Positions 48,422 through 59,625 of a DNA stretch of 64,000 nt are shown one piece after another; the first letter of the stretch is position 1; each line of letters starts with the position of its first letter. The translations under genes and the position numbers were made by a program. The notes beneath the pieces are model-generated. The model was not told the DNA's origin, made no database searches, and saw only the letters and a list, made by a program, of their open reading frames with translations. Origin of the DNA: Sipunculus nudus (taxonomy: Eukaryota; Annelida; Sipuncula; Golfingiida; Sipunculidae). The stretch spans positions 13,452,664-13,516,663 of the forward strand of contig CM049315.1 in NCBI GenBank assembly GCA_026874595.1. The letters are read 5' to 3'.

Positions 48422-50966
48422 ATTATATCAACAGTGCTTTCAGGAAACAAACGTGCCATGGTCAAAGTTGGGCAAATATTAGGTACTTATTTTATATTTA
48501 TACTAATAACTTATAAAATTTGAAAAATTCAGAACTAATTTTTGGTATTCAACTGAATCTTGATTAAATAATGTTACATCCCTGACAAAAATCTCTAGCT
48601 TCAGCAATCTTCTTGTTAAGGGAGTAAATATACTTCTTGATTTTTTATAAAGTGCATTATGTTTGGGCCCATAACTTAAAACAATTACGCAATACTGACA
48701 TCATTTCTGGCATGTGCATAGCGAATGTATAGAAAAATATGTATATTATATATGATCAAAGTCAGATCAGTGGTTTTGATATTAGGCAGTCTTACAGTGG
48801 AACAATGGGTTTTTAATGGAAAAATGAAGTTTTTCATTAATATTTCGAAGGAATTAAGTCCTAGTGATCAATTTCTTGGCATGGTAGGGGATTTTGGAGA
48901 CATCTAACTGTATGCTAAATTTAAGGAACTTAGAGCTGAAGCTGGGGAGCTGAGCTCTATTAAACTGCATAACACTAGCTTGATGTAAACTTGATGTGAC
49001 ATGGTGCTTGAAAACTTGAATAAAATCTACAGTTATTGACCAACTGGTTTCAAATTTTTGGTGTTAACAGAAAAAATGCTAACAAAAACATGCTGTGAAA
49101 AATAAATCCACAGTACTTACAGGAAAAAAACGTGCCATGGTCAAACTTGGGCAAAATTTAAGGTACCAATTTTATATTTTTGCCAATATTTAAAAAAATT
49201 TAACAGATTTTGATCTAATTTTTGGTATACAATTAAATTTTGATCAATTAAAGTTGTATTACTGAAAAAAAGTCCCTACCTTTAACACTTTGGTCTAAAG
49301 TGACCAAATATCTTTCCTGTTTTTTTACAAAGTCCATTATGTTTGGGCACATAACTTTTTTAAATTAAATAATACTGACTTAATTTCTGGAATGTACATA
49401 GGAACTATATAAAGGAATATTTATGGTAAATATGAAGAAAACCAGATGAGTGGTTTTGATATTAGGCAGTCCTGAAGTGTGAAAATAGATTTCTAATAAA
49501 AAATTGAGGTTTTTCCTTAATATCTCAAAGGAATGAAGTCCTATTGACCCAATTTTCGGCATGGTAGAAGATTTTGGGGACATCTAACTGTATGGCGAAT
49601 TTCAGATTCGTAGGTCCAATGGTGTGGAAACGTGCCAGTCTTACGGATGGTCAGACGGACAGACAGACGGACGGACCACGGACCACTACTATAGCTCAGA
49701 TGACTTATAGTCAGCTGAGCTAAAAATCATGACCATCAGTGATGTAGTTAATGAGATATTAAAGTTTTTGTATGAAATTTTTTAATATTCTGGGGGGTAC
49801 TTTGAGGCCCCATAGCTTAAAGGATATGGGTAACAGATACCTAATTTCTGGTTTCCAAGGAGATTTTTTATGGACCTCTCAGAATATAAAGTTACAAGAT
49901 TCTAAGTCAAGCGGTTACGATTTGTGCCAGGTTAACTGACAGACGGAAGGACAGACAGACGGACGGACGGACGGACAGACGGACAGATGGACAATGAGTA
50001 ACGCTATAGCTCAGATGACTTACAGTCAGCTGAGCTAAAAATAGATAAATAGACTTTTTTTTCTATGGAAATATAAGAAATGTATGCTTGTGATTACCAC
50101 TGTTACATCAACATTAAATAGTCATTTAATATAAAAATATTTATAAATACCAAAAATAAATAAAAATCAAGGCTGTTCTAGAAGTAAACCATGAACAAGT
50201 AAACAAGGGACCCATGGGTCACGGCGCTCAGCTGAAATTTGAAATTTTTGCAAATGCAAAATATGCAAAATATTCTATTGTAATGTTTTTCATATATATA
50301 AGCATATGAGAAGCTAAGAGAAAAGGGGCCCTCCTACTTGGTTATAGTAAGGTTCTAAATATATGATTGCAAAACTAATACTCTGACAAGACTGTCATGA
50401 TTAAAACAGTAAAAGTTTTGAGATACTGTGATGCATATGAAAAATTTACAGATGGACAGACAAGTGGACAGAATGGACTAATACCTTTATTTCACTTTCA
50501 AGGGAATAATGCATTTAAGTTTATATATAAGCATATTTTTTTAAGCATATCCACTTTTTCCATTAATAGTTTTTATCAGATTCATTTTTTTTATTTACAA
50601 GTTTTATAAATTTGTAAAAAAAATCTGAAAATATAAGTTAAAATATCAGAATTCTAAGTTGCAATCATTATATATCCCATGTGTAGCTCCTATCAGGTCA
50701 TATTATGCATACACATATATTTTATCATTTTTAAATCACAAATGTTTAAACTGAATTTAAAAGAAAATAATGCTACAACATGGCATCTTCAAGATTATTC
50801 CTTGAATCAGTATTAAAAAGTTTTGTACACTGAAGTTTTCAGTACATGCTTAATTCTATAAACCAAAATAAAAGATAAAGTAAATTTGTTAAAATAAAAA
50901 CATCTTTTCAAATAAAGTATACACACTGTTGGTTGAATGAGGGACAACAATATCATTGTGCTAATT

Positions 50967-51273
50967 TCTATATAATATTTGATGCACACCATAAAAGGCC
51001 ATCAGTTTATCACTGCTGCATGCAAAGTCGCCGTGTCGACACATGTAGTATGTATAATACCAGTCACAGTAGTGACATTACTTCGCTGGTTCCTATGAAA
51101 GTGTGCTGATACACAGAGGAAGTTGGGGATCCCTGTTAGCTCAGTGGTAGAGCAGACGACCGGCAATCGGAGGGTCATGGGTTCGATTCCCATACGGGGT
51201 GATCCGACTTTTTCTGTGTATTCTTGTTCTATATCTCCATGAGATGGACCAGCATGGCCATTTAACATCTTTC
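50967..51273. mobile_element. tRNA-derived SINE-like insertion with 8-bp target duplication
   Basis: TGCTAATT flanks a 307-bp insert (50959-50966 and 51274-51281). The uninterrupted version 'atgctaattacaatctcag' is at 22536-22554 in another F1 copy, so both borders are certain. The insert contains a tRNA-like segment. No A-rich tail is seen; the mechanism is unclear. Confidence 0.7.
51130..51200 (+). pseudogene. tRNA-like segment (probable tRNA pseudogene/SINE head)
   Basis: TCCCTGT and ACGGGGT form an acceptor-like stem with one end mismatch. The A box TTAGCTCAGTGG and a perfect B box GGTTCGATTCC are present, D stem GCTC/GAGC and T stem ATGGG/CCCAT pair, and a T5 run follows at about 51209. 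The anticodon arm is poor (three of five pairs, no T at position 33), so a working tRNA is unlikely. Confidence 0.6.
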
Positions 51274-51545
51274 TGCTAATTACTATCTCAGCTTTAATTT
51301 ATTCCTGGAATTAATAGTCAATTTCACACCTGGTGAAGGTTTTTACTCCTCTGAAGTAAGGAATTACTTATCTGATGAACATCCACACTCCTTCATAGCA
51401 ATACACCACTTTGTGGACACAGTTAAATGTGCACTGTAATCATAGTAACCCTGGTGGTACAATACAAAATCTAAAATGTAGCTTAGCCTAGAATAAGAAT
51501 GAATCAAATACTGATAATTATAACATTCATCAAGCTGAGCTAAAA

Positions 51546-52490
51546 ATCGTAAAAAATCAAAAAAATACAGATGGCACCACCAGTCTGCAGAAACTGATGA
51601 AACACTCCATGATCAAAATTCATGCAAAGAATCATGGTGATCAATGCATTAGTTGTTCAGATATTTGAGCTTTTGTATCCAATTTTTCATTATTCTGGGG
51701 GGTACTTCGGAGTCCCATAGTTTGAAAAATATGGGTAACAGAGACCTAATTTTCAGGTTTCCAAGGAGATTTTTCATGGACCTCTCAGGATGTCAAGTGA
51801 GAAGATTCCAGGTCTAGCGGTTACAAATTGTGCCCTGTTAACAGATGATGGCATCTTTTTAGGTCTCAAAAATAGAGAAAAATAATCGTAAAACATCGAA
51901 AAATACAGGTGGTGCCACAAGTCTGCAGAAACTGATGAAACACTCCATGATCAATATCCATGCGAAGAATCATGGTGATCAATGCATTAGTTGTTTAGAT
52001 ATTTGAGCTTTTGTATCCAATTTTTCCTTATTCTGGGGGGTATTTCTGAGCCCCATAGCTTGAAGAATATGGGTAATAGAGACCTAATTCCAGGTTTCCA
52101 AGGAGATTTTTCATCGACTTCTCTGGATGTAAAGTTAGAAGATTCCAGGTCCAGTGGTTAAGATTTGTGCCTTGTTAACGGACAGACGGCCGGATGGCCG
52201 GACGGCCAGACATACGACAGACAAAGAGTGATTGCTATAGCTCAGATGACTTACAGTCAGCTGAGCTAAAAAATTGAGGTTTTTCCTCAATATCTCGAAG
52301 GAATGAAGTCCTATTGACCCAATTTTCGGCATGGTAGGAGATTTTGGGGACATCTAACTGTATGCCGAATTTCAGATTCACAGGTCCAATGATGTTGAAA
52401 TGTGCCAGTCTTACAGACGGACATCCGGACAGACGGACGGACAATGGACCACAACTATAGCTAAGATGACTTACAGTCAGCTGAGCTAAA
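51546..52490 (+). mobile_element. F1 core units with two successive F1 3' ends
   Basis: Two 338-bp core units (palindrome GATGGCACCACC near 51572 and GGTGGTGCCAC near 51908), a GACGGCCGGATGGCCGGACGG tract and a complete hairpin ending at 52268. A further 3' fragment follows ('aaattgaggtttttcctcaat', tract GGACGGACAATGG) with its own hairpin at 52458-52488. Together with the end at 51540, three F1 3' termini lie in tandem. Confidence 0.75.
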
Positions 52491-52635
52491 AATCTGACAT
52501 ATTGATATTAAGTAATCTAAGTGTAAACTTTATCCAAGCCCAAAAGACTATAAGGTCTATAAAACTACAGCAGGGGTTTTATAAAGTGTCTTAATGCAAT
52601 AAGCTTGTATCCGAGGGGTTGTCATGCAGACCTAC

Positions 52636-52705
52636 CTGATGAGAGCACTATCTTGTAACAATTCTCTGCTCAAGTTGAGTGGGATATCTTCACTGTCCAC
52701 AACAC
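52636..52705 (-). CDS. TRAP1: TRAP1 exon with catalytic-loop arginine
   Basis: This short 70-bp exon completes a glycine codon from the exon before and ends with two bases of an arginine codon. It reads GVVDSEDIPLNLSRELLQ then DSALIR. The motif VVDSED.PLNLSRE is almost invariant across HSP90 proteins; its arginine is the middle-domain residue that contacts the gamma phosphate of ATP (Arg380 in yeast Hsp82, by family knowledge). Splice signals are a TTATCAG acceptor and a GTAGGT donor. It is the last exon before the 36.5-kb intron. Confidence 0.95.
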
Positions 52706-52934
52706 CTGATAAGCATTAATTACAAAGTTATATAGATATCAAATAATGAATATACAAAAAACATTTCAATATTTTTATATTCTGATGTTTATATTTATCT
52801 GATGCTTTAGATAAGATTTTCTCCCTGTCATTTGTCTTGCTTGTTTAATACATAAAGAGAATAAGTTTATTTTGTTATGCACTTCATAAGACTTATCAAC
52901 TTAGACAAACAACAATCATTTGTCCATGTTAATG
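52706..52934 (-). other. Intronic sequence upstream of TRAP1 exon 52636-52705
   Basis: AT-rich; no repeat. Confidence 0.6.
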
Positions 52935-53690
52935 TACCGGTAACCTGGGTTACCTGTAACCAGGGTTACCAGTAACCTGGGGTACCTTTAACCTGGTTTA
53001 CCTCTTACCTGACACCTGGGTTACCTGTAATCTGGGTTACCTGTTTTCTGGGTAACCTGTAATCTAGGTAACAATTAATCTGGGTTACCTGTAACCTGGG
53101 TTACCTGTAATCTGGGTTACCTGTAATCTGGGTTACCTGTATTAGGTAAAATATAATCTGGCCTACCTGTAATCTTGGTAGCCTGTAACCTGGATTTCTT
53201 GTAATCTGGGTTAGTGGTAACCTGGGTTACCTGTAATCTGGGTTACCTGCAATCTGAGATATCTGTAACCTGGGTTACCTGTTACCTGTATTCTGGGTTA
53301 CCTGTATTCTTGGTTACCTGTAATCTTGGTAACATGTAATCTGGGTTACCTCTAACCTGGGTTACCTGCAATCTGGGATACCTGTAACCTGGGTTACCTG
53401 TTACCTGTAACCTGGGTTACCTGTATTCTGGGTTACCTGTAATCTGGATTACCTGTAACCTGGGTTACCTGTAAATTGAGTTACCTGTAACCTGGGTTAC
53501 CTGTAACCTGGGTTACCTGTATCCTGGGTTACCTGTAACCTGGGTTACCTGTAACCTGGGTTACTTGTGATCTGGGTTACCTGTAATCTGGGTAACCTAT
53601 GAGCTGGGTTACCTTTAACCTTGGTTACCTGTGACCTGGGTCACCTGTAACCTCGGTTATCTGTAACCTCAGTTACCTGTAATCTGGGGT
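52935..53690. repeat. 16-bp minisatellite GGTTACCTGTAACCTG, about 47 units
   Basis: Head-to-tail units with variants AATCTG, ATTCTG and GACCTG. GGTTACC with the following GTAACC makes each unit nearly self-complementary, so single strands can fold within and between units. Confidence 0.95.
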
Positions 53691-54048
53691 TTTCATTAAG
53701 GCAACATTAAATCAGAAAGGATCACTGATGTTCTAAATCAGAAGTGTATAACCCTCACCCACATACATGAATACAAACACATACACACAAAAAAGTATCA
53801 CAACTGTTTAAAAAGTAAGACAGAAAGGATACTTTTCCCCTATTTTATCATAACATGCCATATACTAGTATTTTACCTTAACTACTGCATTTGAGAAATG
53901 TACAGAAATACACAAAGAGAACAAAGTGACAACACTGGTGTGTGTGTGTGTGTGTGTGTATTATATTTATACATATATATTCTGAGGGTTGTCAAGGTTC
54001 AGATTTTCAGTCCCTGAGTTAAACCTCTAACTTGATATCAAAAGAAGA
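53691..54048. other. Intronic sequence with (TG)n tract
   Basis: A short (TG)n of about 11 units lies at 53938-53960. Nothing else seen. Confidence 0.6.
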
Positions 54049-56458
54049 ACAAGGGACCCATGTATCATGGCACTCAGCTGTTATTTATGATAATATAATA
54101 TGATTTGGAAGAAGAGGTAGACAAATGTTGGTTTTGTGTGGTAATATAAGCTGATTTATGAGGATGATGGCAATTAACTCAAGTTATGTAAAGATTTTGA
54201 TTAAATCCTTGGAGGGGAAGAGGGCTGATGTCATTTATATTATTTATATTTTGAAAAGGAATGCTATTGTCACACAGGTTTTGACTTGGCCTAATAACTT
54301 CATCTACATTGCAGAAGAAGTATTTGAAAAAAGTCCACCATAAGTCATGTTGATTATCATGCTTTTTACAATGGAGTTAGCTGTTATTCAATAATTACAG
54401 GTTACCTATACCCAATAAAAGCACTAGCACAAAAAATATAAGAGTTTGACTATTTTTAAAAATTAAAAACAATTATTGTGCCAAATATAATTTTAATTAA
54501 AAATAATAGCAGTATCATCTGAATTTTTTTTAAATAATATCATTGAAATAAATGATTAACTAAGTTATATTACAGAACATATTCATGAATGTTTTCATGA
54601 ATATATTTTGAAAGTATCTGCATTGTACTCTAGTACTTTCATTTTTACCTGTATTCATATTCTTATGAAATTATAGAGTGCATATTTATGTTCATATTCA
54701 AATACATCGTGTCTCGTATTTATACAATTTCAGTCAAATGAAACTGTTGAGAATCCAGGACATACAAATTTCACAAATTTAAATAACTATCATAAGTACC
54801 TGGTTTCATGGCTTTATTTATAAAAAACTATTAAATTCACCTTTGAATACTGTCACATCACTGTCTACACACTAAACATAGCAAGACACTTATGAAAATT
54901 ATCAACATTATAGTCATCATAATGAGAACTTGTCACAGATCTAATATTTTTAACACATTTGAATATTTTTATTTTTTTTAACATGTATCAGAAAAAGGGT
55001 AAAGTAATCTCACCTTGAAACTAAGACATATGTTAAAATAACCCAAGGATCAAAACACCCAATATATTATACAAGGAGCAAACTGGTGTATGGCAAGTTT
55101 AATTTTATTTACTGAAATAAAGGAAACAGCACTATAAATTCTGATTATTTACCTAGTATCATGTAACAGCTGATACAGCCATGAGTCTAAAATGTCATCA
55201 TTCAAACATATTGACCTGTTTAATAAGCACTTGAGTAATATTTTAAAATTTTTCACATATTTCAATTCTTTTTAATTTTGTAATAAATATAAACCAACAA
55301 ATAAAACACCAGGAAAAGACCTGGAAATTTAGATTAATTTAATATAATCAACTGTATCCATGTCTATCATTAATTTGTTTCATAAAATCCCATATAGTAA
55401 ATAATTTTATTTAATTATTTATTAAATTTTTATGATTGAAATTAAAAATACCAAATGGTGACTGCATGGTGTCATTTGGAATATATTTTAGGCCATCCAT
55501 GGAAGATCGATAAAACGTCAGTAATTGCAACGTACTTCCCTGTTACTCATTAACTATAAAATTCCTTTTATAATAATTTTTCTTTATATTGTTATTATAA
55601 ACCAATAATTTTTTAGAATTATTGTTTATTGTTATGTTTTTGGCCAAAACAACTACTATAGGAGGGGGTAGGTCAGTTAGATCCAGCTGAAGCCACCCAA
55701 GAGCTGGCTGTCTGCAGAATATGCCTTGCTTCAAGCATGCAAGGCCAACATATAGAAGGGTTCAGTAAAGCCTAGGTGTGACATGGTCTCATAAAAACTT
55801 TAAAAAAAGCTACAGTTTTTGGTCAGATCCTTTCTAATTTCTGAATTTAGAAGCTGAAATCCTAATGTGTGCATGATATGAAAATTAAATCAACAGTGCT
55901 TACAGGGAAAAAATGTGCCATGGCAAATTTGGGCAAAATTTCAGGCACTGATTTTATATTTATGTAAATAACTTATAAAATTTGTAATATACAGATCTAA
56001 ATTTTGGTATACAATTGAAGCTTGATTAAATGAAGTTATATCCCTGAAAAAAGTCTCTAGCTTCCGCAATTCTTAAGTAAAGTGAGTAAATATATTTCCT
56101 GATATTTTACAAGGTGCATTATGTTCAGGCCCGTAACTTCCAGAAATTCACAATACTGACCTAATTTTTGGTATGTACATGGGAAACGTGCAGAAGAATA
56201 TGCATACTAAATATGATCAAAAACAAATCAGTGGTTTTGATATTAGGCAGTCTTGAAATGTAACAATGAGTTTTCAATGGAAAATGGAGGTTTTTCCTTA
56301 ATATCTCAAAGGAACCAAGTCCTAGTGACCCTATTTTTGGGGACATCTAACGGTATGCAAAATTTTGGATTCATAGGTCTAACAGTTTCAAAACGTGCTC
56401 TGTTAACAGACGACCACAGACAAAGGACCATGACTATAACTCAGATGACTTATAGGTA
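54049..56458 (+). mobile_element. F1 element with eroded 3' end
   Basis: 5' ACAAGGGACCCATGTATCAT and CACTCAGCTGTT. The whole length parallels the inner F1 at 41967-49722 after F2 and F3 are removed. It supplies the empty site for F3 copy B (around 55883: 'gatatgaaaattaaatcaac'). The terminal hairpin is lost after ACTCAGATGACTTATAG (about 56455). Confidence 0.75.
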
Positions 56459-56506
56459 TTTAAATATGTGCATACAAAGGATTATCACAGTCTGTTGAGT
56501 CCAGAA

Positions 56507-56715
56507 GTGCTGACTGCCTGTGTCCAGGGAGGTGCCACAATCTAGTGACCAGAGGTGCTGCCATCCTGTGTCCAGAGAGGTGCTATGACTAAGTGACCAG
56601 AGAGGTGCAGTAACCTAGTGTTGAATGAGACACTGCCACCTGATGTCAAGTGAGGTGCTGCCACCTGGTGTCAAGTGAGGTGCTGCCAGCTGGTGTCCAG
56701 TGAGGTGCAGAGAGA
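56507..56715. repeat. 25-29-bp minisatellite with GAGGTGCTGCCACCTGGTGT
   Basis: Seven to eight degenerate units ('gaggtgctgccacctggtgtc'). Later units have a 25-bp period, earlier ones about 29. Confidence 0.8.
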
Positions 56716-57262
56716 TGTGGCCATCCGTGGTCCTGTATTGCTAGTTCAGGAGATCTAGAGACTGTTTAACCAGACTCTGTATTTTACTAAATTTTTCTTA
56801 GGTGTCTGTACCAGGGTGTCTGTAGAGGCGTAACGGCTGGGAAACCCTATCCGGGTAGGTGATTTGAATTCTGTACCTTTTATTTTCTTTTAATATATAC
56901 TCTTATTGTTTAGCCACTGACTTGTGTTTTGTTGTGTGCCTGAGTGCTGATACACTGAGGGTGCCATCTAAAAACACACAATCTCTACTTTTCAAAATTA
57001 AACCAAAGGCAACCCGGTCCTCATTTGGTAATGGCAATCTTTTCCCTTGGACCCTTGGGCACCAGAAGGAGTAACTTTTATAGGGTGACATCCTTAAGTC
57101 TGTAGTTTTCTCTTAAAAAATTATATTTCATTAAAAATTCTACCATTGAGCAATAATTCCTCTTCTTGCAGACATGAGAGGGATTAATTATTTCTCTCTC
57201 CATCATTTCTTGCATTGTTCATTCTCCATGCAGAACTAATGGTTAGTTCGTGAGTCACTTAC
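56716..57262. other. Intronic sequence, no feature found
   Basis: Includes 'ggtgtctgtaccagggtgtctgtagaggcgtaacggctggg' type sequence, split here by the TRAP1 exon at 57263. Minus-strand frame at 56903-57091 is unsupported. Confidence 0.5.
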
Positions 57263-57376
57263 CTCTGAGGAAGCGCAGCCACTTGGGCAGTACATGGTTG
57301 GCTTTAGACATGATCATCACCTTCCTACTGTACAAATTGACAGCCACATCTCCCTCTCTACTCAGGTCAAACACAG
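57263..57376 (-). CDS. TRAP1: TRAP1 exon, middle domain
   Basis: This 114-bp exon enters in phase 2 of a split serine codon and leaves in phase 1. It reads [20 protein letters not shown] then [18 protein letters not shown]. The pattern FD.SRE...V.LYSRKV and LP.WLRF.RG is the TRAP1/HSP90 middle-domain core. The donor is GTAAGT. The acceptor is unusual: TTTACAG plus the first bases CTGTGTTT of the exon are also the repeat unit of a 22-bp minisatellite that begins inside this exon edge and runs upstream into the intron (see the minisatellite entries). That places many near-identical acceptor copies in front of the true one. Which copy is used cannot be proved from sequence; the one chosen preserves the frame with the exon upstream. 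Confidence 0.94.
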
Positions 57377-57612
57377 CTGTAAATACATCAAAACACAGCT
57401 GTAAATACATCAAAACACAGCTGTAAATACACTTAAACACAGCTGGAAATAAATCAAAACACAGCTGTTATATACCAAAACACAGCTGTAAATATACCAA
57501 AACACAGCTGTAAATACACCTAAACACAGCTGTAAATACACCAAAATACAGCTGTAAATATATCAAAACACAGCTGTAAATACACCAAACCACAGCTGTA
57601 AATACAACAAAA
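57368..57612 (-). repeat. 22-bp minisatellite derived from a TRAP1 splice acceptor
   Basis: About 11 units of AACACAGCTGTAAATACACC (plus strand). On the transcribed strand each reads GTATTTACAG|CTGTGTTT, which is the acceptor and first eight coding bases of exon 57263-57376. The array starts inside the exon at 57368-57376 and extends upstream. Confidence 0.9.
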
Positions 57613-57879
57613 CCCCCCATTTCCCTCCCAGTGAATGGTGGTTTGTTAGTAAACTGTTGTGAGCTTTTCTGTATTAATGAGAATTTTCTCTGTTAAAGTT
57701 TATACGCCAGAGTAAGCCAAACGAAAATTTTTCCTTATTGGGCCTATTATCGCCCAAACCCGCCTGGTTTCCCATGTATCTAGGTCACACATCTGTTTCC
57801 TGTAATCACTTTTTTCGAAGGCAGAATGAAGTGGACTGGGAGGAGGCGGTCGGACGGGGACCAGACCCCCGAGGCGCGG

Positions 57880-58000
57880 AGATCCGCCATATGGTCACCC
57901 CAACCGAGGAGAGATGTGTCTGAGAATACCGTACAAACGATCTCCTGAAGGAGAAAGGGAAGGTCCAGCCAGGGATGAAGGGTCCGCCCGAGAGAGGAAA
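57880..58000 (-). pseudogene. Start of RNase H domain (DIRS-like)
   Basis: The minus strand reads FSDTSLLGWGDHM, then ASGVWSP. The family pattern is (T)DAS..GWG.....G.WS. Here the first motif is SDTS. The domain stops where the terminal repeat begins. Confidence 0.65.
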
Positions 58001-58199
58001 AGGGAGGACCGTGGGACGAACCGAACGCAGACGTAGAAGGCCATGAGCGCACAGGAGAGACTGAACCAAACTGAGATATAACCAACTGAACGGAACGAAA
58101 TTGTCGGCCCAGTTGAGAGTGCCGGGAAGAGAAGCAGCGGCACGAAAATGGATACTGCGGGACGCAAGAAAGGAACGAACCTGCGTCATGAGCTTTAGA

Positions 58200-58600
58200 G
58201 CAATGCACGCGGTAGAGACGCAGTCCCTGATGTAAAATCGGGAGTCACCCCCAGAAACGGGAAGGACCGGGTGGGAATGAGCTTGGACTTCTCTGTATTG
58301 ACAAGAAAGCCAAGGTTCCTGAGTAATCGAGAACCTGGGAGCGGTGCACCAGTAAGAAAGAGCAAGCGGCCGCATGGACAAGTTAATCGGCTAGGTGAGG
58401 AAGCACAGATATGCCCTGGGAGAGGAGGTAATGAGTGATCGTGTGAACGACAGCTCTATTCCCTGCAGCGTAAAATCTAGGGCCCACATTGATCTGGAAC
58501 GGAAGGGCACGTAATTTATACATGCGAAAGGGCGGTGGGTTAATGACCAACTAGAGGCACTTGAAATCGATAATCGGGCACCTCCGGCTGTGCGGGTCCG
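58200..58600 (-). pseudogene. Degenerate reverse transcriptase (DIRS-like)
   Basis: In shifted frames the minus strand reads YKLRALPF..NVGPRFY (near 58500), HYLLSQGISVLPHLADY at the place of the YxDD box (about 58392-58440), and NLGFLVNTEKSKLIPTRSF (near 58270-58325), the last being the typical thumb segment LGF.VN..KS.L.P...F.FLG. The YxDD aspartates are not intact and frames are broken by stops and shifts, so the copy is dead. Confidence 0.72.
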
Positions 58601-59529
58601 GAAACAGCAAAAGATGAGATTGGGTTGAGAACTAAATGATGGGACGTTATGCTGGCCCAAGCGGGAAAATTGGACGCTCAGACAAACGCCAACCGGACTT
58701 AATGAGTCATTACAGGGTCGAACCTCAGAGCGAGGAACAACCGCGAAAAAGGCTGTGCAAGACTGTTACGGCCGGAAGGACGGGAAGACGGAGCAGGGGC
58801 CCGACGAGCCGATGAGAGGGCCGTACTGGAAAGCCGCGAATGTAGTAAGACGGGCGCGGAGCAGGAGTGGTTGATCGGGAGAAGAGGGACCGACGTGGGT
58901 CGCCAACCAGAAGATATCCCGTAAAAGGTTGAGCGTAAAGCTCAGCCAATGCAGGTGGAGTTCGTGTTGCAAGGTACGTAATGAATGGATACAGGCCGAG
59001 AAACGCAGTAAAATACAAAATTTACAATACGCCAAACAACCTGCTGGTGTGCAGCACAGTCATGGGCCGACTCTGACCAGAAAACATTTAGTGTGGTCGG
59101 ATCCGTTGAGATGGTGAGGAGGCTAGTGTAATCATTCACCATCCCCGCCGCCGGACAGTCGAGCCCCTCGAAATCCGACAGTGGACCGTCGGATATAGGG
59201 GCGGATGAAGAACTGAAGGGATGCCCATCCGCTAACGGTTATTCCAGCCCGGACGCAATACGCATTAGCCTACGGAAAGGCCGGATGATCCGGGATAAGG
59301 ATCAAACGATCAAAACATGACGCCTGGTACCCTCGGAAGGTCCAGAGGGTGCCAGGGGACCACGCCTTATAAGACCTGGGCTGTACCGGGGGCCCCGGTA
59401 GCGGTGGAGATCGACCCTGAGACGGCGGCGTGGTGTTCCCCTTAAAGTTCAACCGGATTAACGATGAATTCCATACACACTGGCAGTGACATTTGTCAGA
59501 CGATCATGTCTGACAATAGTAGCAAGGCA

Positions 59530-59625
59530 AATGTCATTGTGGGAACGGCAGGTGAAACAAGTGGGGTGAGAATCCAAAGTGGGGATTAATTAACCACAAG
59601 TAGCACAAGAAGAGGGGTCTCCATG
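59530..59625 (-). pseudogene. Gag-like zinc-finger remnant
   Basis: Minus-strand reading around 59530-59620 gives CATCG, a stop, then HPTCFTCRSHNDICL: two CxxC pairs with a histidine between, similar in layout to DIRS-type Gag fingers. One in-frame stop. Confidence 0.45.

Larger units (their letters stand above)
41967..49722 (+). mobile_element. F1 element (inner), carrying F2 and F3
   Basis: Starts ACAAGGGACCCATGGGTCAC with SIR GCTCAGCTG (41990-41998) and ends with the hairpin at 49692-49722. It inserted inside a 338-bp unit: 'atgtatgcaaa' on the left and 'aaatcatgaccatcagtgat' on the right join to match the uninterrupted units near 41625. Without F2B and F3B the element is about 2.6 kb and matches 54049-56458. 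Confidence 0.85.
40021..50039 (+). mobile_element. F1 element (outer) with three nested insertions
   Basis: 5' end ACAAGTGACCCATGGGTCAT with SIR GCTCAGCTGACT (40044-40055). 3' end hairpin at 50007-50037; its right arm AGTCAGCTGAGC (50024-50035) is a perfect 12-bp complement of the SIR, whereas the left arm TAGCTCAGATGACT has A instead of C at position 9. A long GGACAGACGGACGG tract precedes the hairpin. Its core array (338-bp units) is interrupted at 41967 by another F1 copy and resumes at about 49723 with the exact next part of the unit. Confidence 0.82.
50203..51545 (+). mobile_element. F1 element with nested tRNA-derived insertion
   Basis: 5' ACAAGGGACCCATGGGTCAC, SIR GCTCAGCTGA. Homologous to 22024-22780. 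It ends abruptly at 'attcatcaagctgagctaaaaa', where only the last part of the terminal hairpin remains, then runs into F1 core units. Confidence 0.72.

Noticed and set aside
51130-51200. Functional tRNA gene
   Set aside because: Anticodon arm has only three pairs and the loop lacks T33; it sits inside a mobile insert.
57780-58381. Long minus-strand frames of 142 and 191 codons as host genes
   Set aside because: They are shifted frames of a degenerate retroelement: RT and RNase H motifs occur in different frames and the ends run into the inverted repeat.
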